NCBI RefSeq assembly: GCF_017896165.1
Contig: NZ_JAFCNB010000015.1
Coordinates: 1-64,000 of the forward strand
Direction of reading: 5' to 3'
DNA from: Microbispora oryzae
GTDB taxonomy: Bacteria > Actinomycetota > Actinomycetes > Streptosporangiales > Streptosporangiaceae
Length of the DNA stretch: 64,000 nt
The position numbers were made by a program, and so were the translations under genes. Positions 12,541 through 21,832 of this stretch are shown one piece after another; the stretch's first letter is position 1, and each line of letters opens with the position of its first letter. Below the pieces are notes generated by a model, which saw only the letters and a program-made list of their open reading frames with translations, did no database searches and was not told where the DNA came from.

Positions 12541-12559
12541 TACCTCTGACTAAGAGGTA
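12541..12559. promoter_or_regulatory. MarR operator candidate (TACCTCT-N5-AGAGGTA)
   Basis: A perfect 7-base inverted repeat with a 5-base spacer, ending 11 bp before the GTG start of the MarR gene. Position and size fit an autoregulatory site for the MarR protein and the downstream ABC exporter. Confidence 0.65.
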
Positions 12560-12570
12560 ATGTCGGGCCT

Positions 12571-13032
12571 GTGAACGTGAACCATCTCGACGGCACGGCC
12601 GAGGAACTGTCGGCGGTCGTGCTCGGATTCCGCCGGGTGATCCGCCGCCGGCTGCGGCAGGACCTGCCCGGCCCCAGCCTGCGCGGAGCGCAGGTCGAAC
12701 TGCTGCGCCTCGTCGAGACCGACCCCGGCATCGGAGTGGCCCTCGCCGCCCGCACGCTGCACCTGGCCGGCAACTCGGTGAGCACCCTGGTGAACCAGCT
12801 CGTCGAGGCCGGCATGCTGCGGCGCGAGGTGGATCCGGCCGACCGCCGCGCGGCCCGGCTCTTCGTCACCGAGGCCGCCGCCGAGCGCATGTCCCGCTGG
12901 CGCAGTGCCCGCCTGCGGCTGGTCGGCGACGCGCTGACCCGGCTGCCGGAGGACGAGATCGCCGCCGTCGAGGCGGCCCTTCCGGCCCTGCGCCACCTGA
13001 TCGCCGAACTCGCCAAAGAGGAGGACGAGTGA
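12571..13032 (+). CDS. MarR-family transcriptional regulator
   Basis: 153 residues. Winged-helix domain in the middle: LRGAQVELLRLVETDPGIGV, AARTLHLAGNSVSTLVNQLV, then the wing with PADRRAARLFVTEAA. GTG start at 12571. Its stop overlaps the ABC ATPase start (GTGA), so it is probably made with the exporter it represses. A perfect palindrome at 12541-12559 is its likely site. The inducer is unknown. Confidence 0.9.
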   Translation: MNVNHLDGTAEELSAVVLGFRRVIRRRLRQDLPGPSLRGAQVELLRLVETDPGIGVALAARTLHLAGNSVSTLVNQLVEAGMLRREVDPADRRAARLFVTEAAAERMSRWRSARLRLVGDALTRLPEDEIAAVEAALPALRHLIAELAKEEDE

Positions 13033-13835
13033 CTCCCGCCGTGCGGTGCTCCGGCGTCCGCCACGCCTTCGGCGAGACCGTCGCCGTCGACGGCCTCGAC
13101 CTGGAGATCGAGCCCGGCGAGGTGTTCGGCCTGCTCGGGCCGAACGGCGCCGGGAAGACGACCACCATTCGCATGATCACCACGCTGCTGCCGGTCCCGT
13201 CGGGCACCATCGAGGTTTTGGGCCGGGACGTGGCCCGCCAGCGTACCGCCGTACGCCGCCTGATCGGCTACGTGCCGCAGCAGCTGTCGGCGGACGGCAC
13301 ACTCACCGGGCGGGAGAACGTCGCCCTGTTCGCCCGCCTCTACGACCTGCCGCGGCGGACGAGGGCCGCCCAGGTCACGTCCGTCCTGGAGGCGGTCGAC
13401 CTGGCGGACGTCGCCGATCGTCAGGCGAAGACCTACTCCGGCGGCATGGTGCGCCGCCTCGAGCTCGCCCAGGCCCTGGTCAGCGCGCCGAGAGTGCTGA
13501 TCCTCGACGAGCCGACGGTCGGCCTCGACCCGGTCGCCCGCGAAGGCGTGTGGGACCGGATCGAGGCCGTCCGGTCCGCCACCGGCATGACCGTGCTGGT
13601 CACCACCCATTCGATGCAGGAGGCCGACGAGCACTGCGAACGGGTGGCGCTGATGCACCGGGGCCGGGTGCGCACCGTGGGCTCCCCCGCCGAGCTGAAG
13701 TCGGCGCTCGGCCCCGGGGCCACGCTCGACGACGTCTTCCGCCATCACACCGGCGACGATCTCGCCGGAGATCTCGAGAACGGAGGGATGCGGGATGTCC
13801 GCGCAACTCGTCGTACCGCCCGCCGTGTCGGCTGA
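13029..13835 (+). CDS. ABC transporter ATP-binding protein (DrrA-like)
   Basis: 268 residues. Walker A GPNGAGKT (~38-45), Q loop GYVPQQ, signature YSGGM, Walker B VLILDEPTVGLDP and switch His in VTTHSMQEADEHCERVAL. The short C-terminal tail and the partner permease match DrrAB-type exporters of drugs or lipids. GTG start overlaps the MarR gene stop. It overlaps the permease gene by 41 nt. Confidence 0.93.
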   Translation: MTPAVRCSGVRHAFGETVAVDGLDLEIEPGEVFGLLGPNGAGKTTTIRMITTLLPVPSGTIEVLGRDVARQRTAVRRLIGYVPQQLSADGTLTGRENVALFARLYDLPRRTRAAQVTSVLEAVDLADVADRQAKTYSGGMVRRLELAQALVSAPRVLILDEPTVGLDPVAREGVWDRIEAVRSATGMTVLVTTHSMQEADEHCERVALMHRGRVRTVGSPAELKSALGPGATLDDVFRHHTGDDLAGDLENGGMRDVRATRRTARRVG

Positions 13836-14619
13836 GCCGGGTCCGCTCGACCTGGTCCGTACGGCCGTCTCGCGCACCCTCACCATGTGCCTGGTGGAGC
13901 TGCAGAAGCTCCGCCACGACCGCACCGAGCTGGTCACCCGGGCCGTCCAGCCCGCCCTGTGGCTGCTGGTGTTCGGCCAGGTCTTCACCCGGATCCGGGC
14001 CATCCCCACCGGTTCGACGCCGTACCTCGACTTCCTGGCGCCCGGCATCCTTGCGCAGTCCGCGCTGTTCATCGCGATCTTCTACGGCATCCAGATCATC
14101 TGGGAGCGCGACGCGGGCGTGCTGTCGAAGCTGCTGGTGACTCCCACCCCGCGTATCGCGCTCGTGGCGGCGAAGGCGTTCGCAGCGGGAGTGCGGGCCG
14201 TCGCCCAGGCCGTGGTGGTGCTCCTGCTCGCGCTGCTGCTCGGCGTCCACCTCACCGCTAACCCGCTGAAGTACGCCGGGGTGGTGGTCGCCCTGCTGCT
14301 CGGATCGGCGTTCTTCTGCTGCATGTCGATCACGATCGCCGGGCTGGTCCTCTCTCGCGACCGGTTGATGGGTATCGGGCAGGCCATCACCATGCCGCTG
14401 TTCTTCGCGTCGAACGCGCTCTATCCGGTCCAGCTCATGCCGGGCTGGCTGCAGGTCGTCAACCACATCAACCCGCTGAGCTATGAGGTCGAGGCGTTGC
14501 GTGGCCTGCTCGCGGGCACCCCGGCCCGGCTCGCGCTCGACTACGGCGTGCTGGTCGCCGCGGCGACGGCGATGATCGTCATCGCGTCCGTCCTGCTTCC
14601 CCGGCTCGCCCGGAGCTGA
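13795..14619 (+). CDS. ABC-2 type permease (DrrB-like)
   Basis: 274 residues with about six membrane segments (for example LWLLVFGQVF, ILAQSALFIAIFYGIQIIW, VVVLLLALLLGVHL, VVVALLLGSAFFCCMSITIA and the C-terminal VLVAAATAMIVIASVLL). The conserved ABC-2 stretch before the last helix is INPLSYEVEALRGLL. It is the membrane part of the MarR-regulated exporter with the upstream ATPase. The substrate is not predictable. Confidence 0.92.
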   Translation: MSAQLVVPPAVSAEPGPLDLVRTAVSRTLTMCLVELQKLRHDRTELVTRAVQPALWLLVFGQVFTRIRAIPTGSTPYLDFLAPGILAQSALFIAIFYGIQIIWERDAGVLSKLLVTPTPRIALVAAKAFAAGVRAVAQAVVVLLLALLLGVHLTANPLKYAGVVVALLLGSAFFCCMSITIAGLVLSRDRLMGIGQAITMPLFFASNALYPVQLMPGWLQVVNHINPLSYEVEALRGLLAGTPARLALDYGVLVAAATAMIVIASVLLPRLARS

Positions 14620-14787
14620 CGCCCCGCCCTCCCGCTCGCCCAGTGCTGATCAGTCCTGCCGGACACCCGGAGGAAACCGTCTCGTCGCATCCGGCACGGG
14701 CGCGGCCGTCGCGGTGAGAGTGAATTGATCGCCGGGAAACCGCACCAAGAGTAATCACGTAACGGCGGGTTGTGAGACTCGGGCGAC

Positions 14788-15645
14788 ATGAGCGAACCGA
14801 GGAAATCCGTGCACGGACGTGTCTCGCAGGCCGGCCACACGCGCACCTGGGCGCGGGAGATCGCGGAACTGGCCGCGCTCTTCGTCGCCGTCGGGCTCGC
14901 CCACGTGCTCACTACATTGCTCGGCCACCGCGACCCGGGCCCGGTCGTCCTGATCGGGGTGGGTTCGGCGCTGATCGCCGGCTCGGCCCTGCACCGCAAG
15001 CTGTCGGCCTCAGGAGGCGTAAGGGCCCGGCTGCGCCGGGGCAGGGGACGGGCCGAGGTGATGATCCTCTGGCGGGTCCGGGCCCGGGTCGCCGAGCGTC
15101 CCGGCGCGCTGGCCGCACTGTCGGGGGCCTTCGCCGCACTGCGCTGCAGCATCCTCTCCCTGCAGATCGCCCCGGCCGGCAGCGACACGCTCGCCCAGGG
15201 GGCCTGTGAGGCGCTGGACGAGTTCGTGATCGAGGCGCCGGCCCGCCTCACGTGGCACGACCTGCGGAACGCGGTCGAGCGGGCGGGAGGCGCGGACGCG
15301 GTCATCGTCCCGGCCCAGGTGAAGGATCTCATCGATCCGGGCATCCAGGCGCTCCTCTTGGCCGACCGCGTGCGGGACGACCCCGGAGAGCTCCTGCCCG
15401 CCATGCGCGAGCTGCTGCGCACCTCCGACGTCCGCTGGAACGACCCTGCCGGGACGGGACCGCACGGGGAGGCGGGGGACGAAGAGGACACCGCCCTGCG
15501 CCTCCCGGTCGACGGGGTGGGCACCCTGCTCGCCCGGCGGCCGGAGCTGCCCTTCTCGCCGACCGAGGCGGCCCGCGCGACGGCCCTCGCCGCCGCCGGA
15601 CGACGCCGCCGCGCCGCCGGAGACCTGCCCCGTCAGGGCACCTGA
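14788..15645 (+). CDS. Membrane-anchored ACT-domain protein
   Basis: 285 residues. One or two N-terminal membrane helices (ELAALFVAVGLAHVLTTLLG, ~26-45, and VVLIGVGSALIAGSAL) precede a basic stretch and an ACT domain (WRVRARVAERPGALAALSGA, then FAALRCSILSLQIAP). The C-terminal ~120 residues are Ala/Arg/Asp-rich without a recognised fold. ACT domains usually bind amino acids. The link to a membrane anchor without an enzyme domain is unusual. It stands alone before pgi. Confidence 0.7.
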   Translation: MSEPRKSVHGRVSQAGHTRTWAREIAELAALFVAVGLAHVLTTLLGHRDPGPVVLIGVGSALIAGSALHRKLSASGGVRARLRRGRGRAEVMILWRVRARVAERPGALAALSGAFAALRCSILSLQIAPAGSDTLAQGACEALDEFVIEAPARLTWHDLRNAVERAGGADAVIVPAQVKDLIDPGIQALLLADRVRDDPGELLPAMRELLRTSDVRWNDPAGTGPHGEAGDEEDTALRLPVDGVGTLLARRPELPFSPTEAARATALAAAGRRRRAAGDLPRQGT

Positions 15646-15774
15646 GCTAGCGTGGCCGGCCACCGGTGACCGGATGCGTGCCGTACGGGCCACATGGGGA
15701 AGGATGCTCTCTCGGAGGACATCGGACACTGACCGCCCGGGTCGGGCGGTCACCCCGCCTGGAGGGAAACACCC

Positions 15775-17400
15775 ATGCCGATCAGCCCGCTCCGCGACCG
15801 CGCCGCCTGGAAGGCGCTGGAGCATCACCACGCCGAGATCGGCGGCCGGCACCTGCGCGACCTCTTCGAGGAGGATCCCGGACGCGGCGAGCGCATGACG
15901 GCGGAGGCGGCCGGCCTCTACCTCGACTACTCGAAGAACCGGATCACCGACGAGACGCTGCGCCTGCTCGTCGACCTCGCCCGGGAGTCCGAGCTGGAGC
16001 AGCGCAGGGACATGATGTTCCGCGGCGACCGGATCAACGTCTCGGAGGGACGTTCGGTCCTGCACGTCGCGCTGCGCATGCCGCGCGGGTCCTCGCTCGT
16101 CGTAGACGGCGCCGACGTGGTGCCGGAGGTGCACGAGGTCCTCGACCGCATGGCCGGCTTCGCCCGGCGGGTCAGGTCGGGTGAGTGGAAGGGGCACACC
16201 GGCAAGCCGATCAGGAACATCGTCAACATCGGCATCGGCGGCTCCGACCTGGGGCCCGTCATGGCCTACGAGGCGCTGCGGCACTACAGCCGGCGCGACC
16301 TCACCTTCCGCTTCGTCTCGAACGTCGACTCGACCGACGTGGCGGAGGCGACCCGGGACCTGTTCGCCGACGAGACGCTCTTCATCGTCTCGTCCAAGAC
16401 GTTCGGCACGCAGGAGACGCTCGCCAACGCCCGCTCCGCCCGCGACTGGCTGGTCGGGCAGCTGGGCACGGAGGAGGCGGTCGCCCGCCACTTCGTCGCG
16501 GTGTCCACCAACGCCGAGCGGGTGGCCGAGTTCGGCATCGACACGGAGAACATGTTCGGCTTCTGGGACTGGGTCGGCGGGCGCTACTCGATGGACTCGG
16601 CCATCGGGCTGTCGACCATGCTGGCCATCGGGCCGGACCACTTCCACGAGATGCTCGACGGCTTCCACGAGATGGACGAGCACTTCCGCACTGCCCCGCT
16701 CACGGAGAATCTGCCCGTCCTCATGGGGCTGCTCGGCGTGTGGTACGTGAACTTCTTCCAGGTGGAGAGCGTCGCCGTGCTGCCGTACGAGCAGTATCTG
16801 AAGCGGTTCCCCGCCTATCTCCAGCAGCTCACGATGGAGTCGAACGGCAAGCACGTCACGGTAGACGGCCGCACCGTCGACTACGCGACCGGGCCGGTCT
16901 ACTGGGGCGAGCCGGGCACCAACGGGCAGCACAGCTTCTACCAGCTCCTCCACCAGGGCACCCGGCTCATCCCGGCCGACCTGATCGGCTTCGGCCGGAC
17001 GCACAACCCGCTGGGCGCCCACCACGACCTGCTGATGGCCAACGTGTTCGCGCAGGCGCAGGCGCTCGCCTTCGGCCGTACGGAGGAGGAGGTCAGGGCC
17101 GAGGGGACGGCGCCGGAGGTCGTCCCGCACCGGGTTATGGAGGGCAACCGGCCCAGCAACGTGCTGCTGGCCGAGCTGCTCACCCCTCGCGTGCTCGGCT
17201 CCCTGGTGGCGCTCTACGAGCACATCGTCTTCACCCAGGGCGTCATCTGGGACATCGACTCCTTCGACCAGTGGGGCGTCGAGCTCGGCAAGGTGCTCGC
17301 GGGCCGGATCGCGCCGCAGCTCCAGTCGGAGGCCGAGCCCGAGCTGTCGCACGACTCGTCGACCAACGCCCTGATCCGCCGCTACCGCGGCCTGAAGTAG
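15775..17400 (+). CDS. pgi: Glucose-6-phosphate isomerase
   Basis: 541 residues. Interconverts glucose 6-phosphate and fructose 6-phosphate in glycolysis. Hallmarks: [42 protein letters not shown], the catalytic Glu region [18 protein letters not shown], and the C-terminal [10 protein letters not shown] with Lys. Length and motifs match the E. coli-type enzyme. ATG at 15775 with ggaggg upstream. Monocistronic. A weak inverted repeat (GCGGCCG at 17400 and CGGCCGC at 17424) follows. Confidence 0.97.
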   Translation: MPISPLRDRAAWKALEHHHAEIGGRHLRDLFEEDPGRGERMTAEAAGLYLDYSKNRITDETLRLLVDLARESELEQRRDMMFRGDRINVSEGRSVLHVALRMPRGSSLVVDGADVVPEVHEVLDRMAGFARRVRSGEWKGHTGKPIRNIVNIGIGGSDLGPVMAYEALRHYSRRDLTFRFVSNVDSTDVAEATRDLFADETLFIVSSKTFGTQETLANARSARDWLVGQLGTEEAVARHFVAVSTNAERVAEFGIDTENMFGFWDWVGGRYSMDSAIGLSTMLAIGPDHFHEMLDGFHEMDEHFRTAPLTENLPVLMGLLGVWYVNFFQVESVAVLPYEQYLKRFPAYLQQLTMESNGKHVTVDGRTVDYATGPVYWGEPGTNGQHSFYQLLHQGTRLIPADLIGFGRTHNPLGAHHDLLMANVFAQAQALAFGRTEEEVRAEGTAPEVVPHRVMEGNRPSNVLLAELLTPRVLGSLVALYEHIVFTQGVIWDIDSFDQWGVELGKVLAGRIAPQLQSEAEPELSHDSSTNALIRRYRGLK

Positions 17401-17512
17401 CGGCCGCGCCCGGAGGGAGGGGCCGGCCGCCGCCGTCCCCTCTCCCGGTCCGGGCCGCCCCTCCCCCGGTCTGGGCCGTCCCACGCCGCCCGGGAAGAGC
17501 GCCACCCTGTCA

Positions 17513-17531
17513 TTTAGTTAGGCTAAGCAAG
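17513..17531. promoter_or_regulatory. Iron-box-like sequence upstream of DHA2 exporter
   Basis: Contains GTTAGGCTAA, the core of the IdeR/DmdR consensus TTAGGTTAGGCTAACCTAA. By my alignment 14 of 19 positions match. It ends about 32 bp before the exporter start, where a repressor could block transcription. A chance match or a different regulator is possible. Confidence 0.35.
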
Positions 17532-17563
17532 TACTAACGTACGTGGCAGGGAGGTGACGGCGC

Positions 17564-19291
17564 ATGCCGGAGACGAGCGGGCCCGGGACCGTCGCGGCGG
17601 AGGCGGCGACCGGCGGCCGGGCGAGGCGGTTCGACCGGGATCACCCCCGATACCGGTGGGTGGCGCTGTCGAACACGACCCTGGGCATGCTCCTGGCCAC
17701 CGTGAACTCGTCGATCGTCATCATCTCACTGCCCGCGATCTTCCGGGGCATCGGGCTCAACCCGCTCCAGCCGGGCAACGTCGGCTACCTGCTGTGGATG
17801 ATCATGGGATTCCTGCTGGTGTCGGCGATCCTGGTGGTCCCGGCGGGCCGGCTGGGCGACATGTTCGGCCGGGTCAAGATCTACAACAGTGGATTCGTGA
17901 TCTTCACGGTCGCCTCGGTCGGCCTGTCGCTCGACCCGCTGCGCGGCGGCGCCGGAGCCGTGTGGCTGATCGGCTGGCGCGTCGTGCAGGGCGTCGGCGG
18001 CGCGATGCTCTTCGCGAACTCCACCGCGATCCTGACCGACGCGTTCCCGCTCAGGCAGCGCGGCACGGCCCTCGGCGTCAACCAGGTCGCGGCCATCGCC
18101 GGGTCGTTCCTCGGCCTGGTCGCCGGCGGCCTGCTGTCGGAGTGGCACTGGCGGGCCGTGTTCCTGGTCAGCGTGCCGATCGGGCTGGCCGGCACGATCT
18201 GGTCGTACGCCTCGCTGAGCGAGCTGGGCGAGCGGCGGCCGGCCCGGGTCGACTGGGCCGGGGCCTGCACCTTCGCCGCCGGGCTCGGCGTCCTGCTCGC
18301 CGCGATCACGTACGGCATCCAGCCGTACGGCGGCCACGCCACGGGCTGGACCAACCCGTGGGTGGTGAGCGGCCTCGCGGGCGGCGTCGTGCTGCTGACG
18401 GCGTTCTGCGTCATCGAGACCCGGGTCGCCGAGCCCATGTTCCGGCTGAGCCTGTTCCGGATCCCGCAGTTCTCGGCGGGCAGCCTGGCCGTCCTGCTGT
18501 CGGCGGTGGGCCGCGGCGGCCTGCAGTTCATGCTGATCATCTGGTTGCAGGGCATCTGGCTGCCGCTGCACGGCTTCGCCTACGAGGACACCCCGCTGTG
18601 GGCGGGGATCTACATGCTGCCGCTCACGCTGGGCTTCCTGGCCGCCGGTCCGGTGTCAGGGCACCTGTCCGACCGGTACGGCCAGCGGCTGTTCGCCTCG
18701 GGCGGCCTGATCCTCACCGCGGTCACCTTCGTCGGGCTGCTGGCACTGCCGGTCGACTTCCCCTACTGGGCGTTCGCCCTGCTGCTGGCCCTGAACGGGG
18801 TCGGCTCCGGCGTCTTCTCCTCGCCCAACACCTCGCGGGTGATGAGCAGTGTGCTGGCCGGCCAGCGGGGCGCCGCCGCCGGAATGCGCGGGACCTTCCA
18901 GAACTCCGGCCAGGCCCTGTCGATCGGCGTCTTCTTCTCCCTGCTGATCGTCGGGCTCGCGGCCCGGCTGCCGCAGGCGCTCACCTCGGGCCTGGAGGCG
19001 GCGGGCGTGCCGGCGGGCGCCGCCGCCGCGGTTGGAAGTCTGCCGCCCGTCGGCAGCGTGTTCGCCGCGTTCCTCGGCTACAACCCCATCCGGACGCTGC
19101 TGCCGCCGGACGTCATGAACGGCCTGCCACCCGCGGCGCAGGCGCGCCTGACCGGGAACCGGTTCTTCCCGGACCTGATCTCCGGCCCGGTCCACCAGGG
19201 GCTGGTGGTCGTCTTCTGCGCCGCCGCCGTCATGATGATCGTGGGCGCGGCGGCCTCGTTGCTGGACGGCCGCCGGGTGGACAAAACGTGA
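17564..19291 (+). CDS. DHA2-family MFS exporter (14 TM)
   Basis: 575 residues with a hydrophobicity pattern of about 14 helices. The first helix carries LGMLLATVNSSIVIISLPAI. The 2-3 loop has PAGRLGDMFGRVKIYNSGF, typical of drug:proton antiporters. A second half follows with GHLSDRYGQRLFASGG. Likely exports a toxic compound, siderophore or metabolite. Starts at ATG 17564 with gggaggtgac. The dienelactone hydrolase gene begins 54 bp after its stop and may be cotranscribed. Confidence 0.9.
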   Translation: MPETSGPGTVAAEAATGGRARRFDRDHPRYRWVALSNTTLGMLLATVNSSIVIISLPAIFRGIGLNPLQPGNVGYLLWMIMGFLLVSAILVVPAGRLGDMFGRVKIYNSGFVIFTVASVGLSLDPLRGGAGAVWLIGWRVVQGVGGAMLFANSTAILTDAFPLRQRGTALGVNQVAAIAGSFLGLVAGGLLSEWHWRAVFLVSVPIGLAGTIWSYASLSELGERRPARVDWAGACTFAAGLGVLLAAITYGIQPYGGHATGWTNPWVVSGLAGGVVLLTAFCVIETRVAEPMFRLSLFRIPQFSAGSLAVLLSAVGRGGLQFMLIIWLQGIWLPLHGFAYEDTPLWAGIYMLPLTLGFLAAGPVSGHLSDRYGQRLFASGGLILTAVTFVGLLALPVDFPYWAFALLLALNGVGSGVFSSPNTSRVMSSVLAGQRGAAAGMRGTFQNSGQALSIGVFFSLLIVGLAARLPQALTSGLEAAGVPAGAAAAVGSLPPVGSVFAAFLGYNPIRTLLPPDVMNGLPPAAQARLTGNRFFPDLISGPVHQGLVVVFCAAAVMMIVGAAASLLDGRRVDKT

Positions 19292-19345
19292 CAAATGTAT
19301 TCAGCTTTTCTGGTCGGATCATCCTCGATCATCACAGGGAATGGC

Positions 19346-20089
19346 ATGGACGACGCACTATGGGCGGGCACCGTGACCTATCCGGGACACGAGTCGGCCG
19401 AGTTGGAGGCGTATCTCGCACGGCCGCTCGGCGACCGGCCGCGCGGGGGCGTGGTGGTCATCCACCACATGCCCGGGTACGACGAGGCGACCAAGGCGAT
19501 CGTGCGGACGTTCGCCGCCCACGGGTACGCGGCGGTCTGCCCGAATCTCTACTCGCGTGAGGGAGCCGGCGTCAGCCCCGACGACCAGGCCGCCGCGGCG
19601 CGGGCCAAGGGCGGCGTCCCGGACGAGCAGCTCGTGGGCGACGTCGGCGGCTCCGCCGCCTACCTGAACTCGCTCGACGGGGCGAACGGGAAGATCGGGG
19701 TGATCGGATACTGCTCCGGCGGCCGCCAGGCGTTCATGGCCGCGTGCTCGCTCCGGCTCGACGCGGCGGTCGACTGCTACGGCGCGTTCGTGGTCAACGC
19801 CCCGCCCGCGGCGTCGCCGATGAAGGCCCGTCCGGTGCTCGATCTGGCGCCCGATCTGTCCTGTCCGCTGCTGGGCCTGTTCGGCGCGGACGACCAGTAC
19901 CCGGGGCCCGAGGAGGTCGGCGTGCTCTCGGCCGAGCTGGAGAAACTGGGCAAGGAGCACGAGTTCCACAGCTACCCCGGCGCCGGGCACGCGTTCTTCG
20001 CGGTCGACCGGCCCTCCTACCGGCCCGGCGCCGCGATGGACGGCTGGAAGAAGATCTTCGACTTCTACGGCCGCCACCTGGCCGCCTGA
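19346..20089 (+). CDS. Dienelactone hydrolase family protein
   Basis: 247 residues. Alpha/beta fold with the DLH nucleophile motif GYCSGGRQ (Cys in place of Ser), an acid in FGADDQYPGPEE and the His in YPGAGHAFFAVDRPSYRP. Family members hydrolyse cyclic lactones or esters in aromatic degradation, but many have unknown substrates. The ATG at 19346 follows caggga; earlier in-frame starts would add a non-homologous leader. It is followed after 12 bp by the small gene at 20102, with which it forms a recurrent pair. Confidence 0.9.
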   Translation: MDDALWAGTVTYPGHESAELEAYLARPLGDRPRGGVVVIHHMPGYDEATKAIVRTFAAHGYAAVCPNLYSREGAGVSPDDQAAAARAKGGVPDEQLVGDVGGSAAYLNSLDGANGKIGVIGYCSGGRQAFMAACSLRLDAAVDCYGAFVVNAPPAASPMKARPVLDLAPDLSCPLLGLFGADDQYPGPEEVGVLSAELEKLGKEHEFHSYPGAGHAFFAVDRPSYRPGAAMDGWKKIFDFYGRHLAA

Positions 20090-20101
20090 CAGGAGCCCGT
20101 C

Positions 20102-20383
20102 ATGTGCACGTACCTGACCGAGAAGATCGAGCTCGACGGCGCGGCCAAGGGCGCCTCCGGGTGGTTCACCCTCCGCGAGGGCCTCGTCTACGTCGATCAC
20201 CCGTACCACGCCTGCCAGGAGCACACGGTGAACATCGACTTCACCAATCCGGGCGAGGGGCCGTCCGCGCGGGTGGCGGTGGAGCTGACGGAGGAGGCGG
20301 CCGTGGCGCTCGTCGAGGCGATCCAGCAGGCCCTCGCCACGGCGCCGCCCGGCCTCGCCTCCGCCCGCCGCGGGGCCGCCTGA
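20102..20383 (+). CDS. Small conserved protein (DUF6295-like)
   Basis: 93 residues. MCTYLTEKIELDGAAKGASG, WFTLREGLVYVDHPYHACQE, then HTVNIDFTNP and RVAVELTEEAAVALVEAIQQ. From memory this matches an actinobacterial family of unknown function, listed as DUF6295, which often follows a dienelactone hydrolase gene. Cys2, His and Glu/Asp residues in the core could bind a metal, which is speculative. Last gene before a strong stem-loop. Confidence 0.75.
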   Translation: MCTYLTEKIELDGAAKGASGWFTLREGLVYVDHPYHACQEHTVNIDFTNPGEGPSARVAVELTEEAAVALVEAIQQALATAPPGLASARRGAA

Positions 20384-20394
20384 GCCATCCGGAC

Positions 20395-20422
20395 GGACCC
20401 GCCGGGGCTCCCCGGCGGGTCC
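20395..20422 (+). terminator. Strong stem-loop terminator
   Basis: A 13-bp perfect stem (GGACCCGCCGGGG and its complement) with a 2-nt gap, 11 bp after the stop at 20383. It separates this unit from the convergent oxidase gene. Confidence 0.85.
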
Positions 20423-20460
20423 GTTCTCGGAGCGGCCCTTGTCCCGCTCCGGCGCTCCGC

Positions 20461-21729
20461 TCAGCCGGTCAGGACATGCCGGGTGACGAACTCGTTGGCG
20501 AACACGCCCCTCGGGTCGTATTCGCGGGCGAGCGCGCGGAAGTCGCCGAGCCGCTCGTAACGGGAGGCCACGACGGCGGGCGCGAGGGTGAACAGCTTGC
20601 CCCAGTGGGGCCGGGCGTCGAACGGCGCGAGCGCGTCCTCGATCCTGGCCAGCACGGGCAGCACGGCCTGGGGGTCCTTCACCCACGTGAAGTGGAAGGC
20701 GACGGTGTCCCGCCCCTGCGACGGGCTGAGCCACAGGTCGTCGGCGGCGATCGTGCGGATCTCCGAGATCTGCAGGACCGGGGCGATGTGCTCGCGGATG
20801 GCGTCGACGGCGTGGAAGGCCGCCACGGCGTGCCGCCGGGGCACCATGAACTCCGACTGGAGCTCCTCCCCGCTGCTCGGCGTGAAGTCCGGGCGGAAGT
20901 GCGGGAGGCGTTCGAACCAGGGGCCTGGCTCCCCCATCTGCTGCGTGCAGTGGATCGGGGACACGCCGGGCACCGGGTGCCGCGGGCCGTCGGCCGCGAC
21001 CGCCCCGAAGAAGCCGGCGGCCGGCTCGGCGGGGGTGCCGCCGTCCATCCTTTCCTTCACCCACACCTGGTTGACGGCGGACGTCCGCCAGTCGGTGAAC
21101 AGGCTGACGCTGTAGGCGGCCGACACGACGTCGTCGAAGTGGTCGTCCAGGACGCGCGCGTCGAGGCCCTCGTAGACCGACTGCCTGACCTCGAACGCGG
21201 GCACGAGGTCGAGGGTCAGGCCGACCACGGCGCCGAGCGCCCCCAGTGCGACGACCGCCCCGGGGAACCGGCCGGGGTCCGCGGCCCGGCTGAGCGTCAC
21301 GAGGTCGCCGGACGCGGTGACCATCTCGATCGCCGCGACCGCCGTCGCGAGGCCGCCGTTCGCGTCTCCCGAGCCGTGGGTGCCGGTGGCGCAGGAGCCC
21401 GCCACCGAGATGTGCGGCAGTGACGCCAGGTTGGGCAGCGCGTATCCCTTCTCGTGCAGCCGCCGGCCGAGGTCGCCGTACCGTACGCTGGCGGCGACCC
21501 GCACCGTGGCGGACGCGGTGTCGATCTCCACCTCCGCCGGCAGCCCGTCGAGCGAGACGAGCGCGCCCGCCGAGTCGGCGATCTCGTTGAATGAGTGGCC
21601 GCTGCCCAGAACGCGGACCTTGCCGGCGCGGCCGATCAGGCTCCGCAGTTCCGCGACCGTGGAGGGTCGTTCGACGTGATCAGCCCGGAAGGCGATGTTT
21701 CCTGCCCAGTTCGTCACTTTGTACGTCAC
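20461..21729 (-). CDS. FAD-linked alditol (xylitol) oxidase, AldO-like
   Basis: 422 residues. FAD-binding domain of the VAO family at the N-terminus: VRVLGSGHSFNEIADS contains the His expected to bind FAD covalently, followed by LPHISVAGSCATGTHGSGDA. The C-terminal ALO-like domain ends with REYDPRGVFANEFVTRHVL. AldO enzymes oxidise xylitol, sorbitol and similar polyols, giving H2O2. I chose the GTG at 21729 because the conserved part starts with TNWAGN just after it. An upstream open frame to 22023 overlaps the divergent alcohol dehydrogenase and has no similarity. Confidence 0.9.
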   Translation of the reverse strand: MTYKVTNWAGNIAFRADHVERPSTVAELRSLIGRAGKVRVLGSGHSFNEIADSAGALVSLDGLPAEVEIDTASATVRVAASVRYGDLGRRLHEKGYALPNLASLPHISVAGSCATGTHGSGDANGGLATAVAAIEMVTASGDLVTLSRAADPGRFPGAVVALGALGAVVGLTLDLVPAFEVRQSVYEGLDARVLDDHFDDVVSAAYSVSLFTDWRTSAVNQVWVKERMDGGTPAEPAAGFFGAVAADGPRHPVPGVSPIHCTQQMGEPGPWFERLPHFRPDFTPSSGEELQSEFMVPRRHAVAAFHAVDAIREHIAPVLQISEIRTIAADDLWLSPSQGRDTVAFHFTWVKDPQAVLPVLARIEDALAPFDARPHWGKLFTLAPAVVASRYERLGDFRALAREYDPRGVFANEFVTRHVLTG

Positions 21730-21832
21730 AAGGCGAGTGTGCCGTACGCCGGGCCGCCCGGGGGCCCGGCCCCGGCCCCGCACCTCCGGGCGGCGTGGGT
21801 GCCCGCATAACGGCCTGGCTACGGTGGGGGCC

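Noticed and set aside
15010-17505. 831-codon antisense frame over pgi
   Set aside because: Antisense shadow; pgi is unambiguous on the plus strand.
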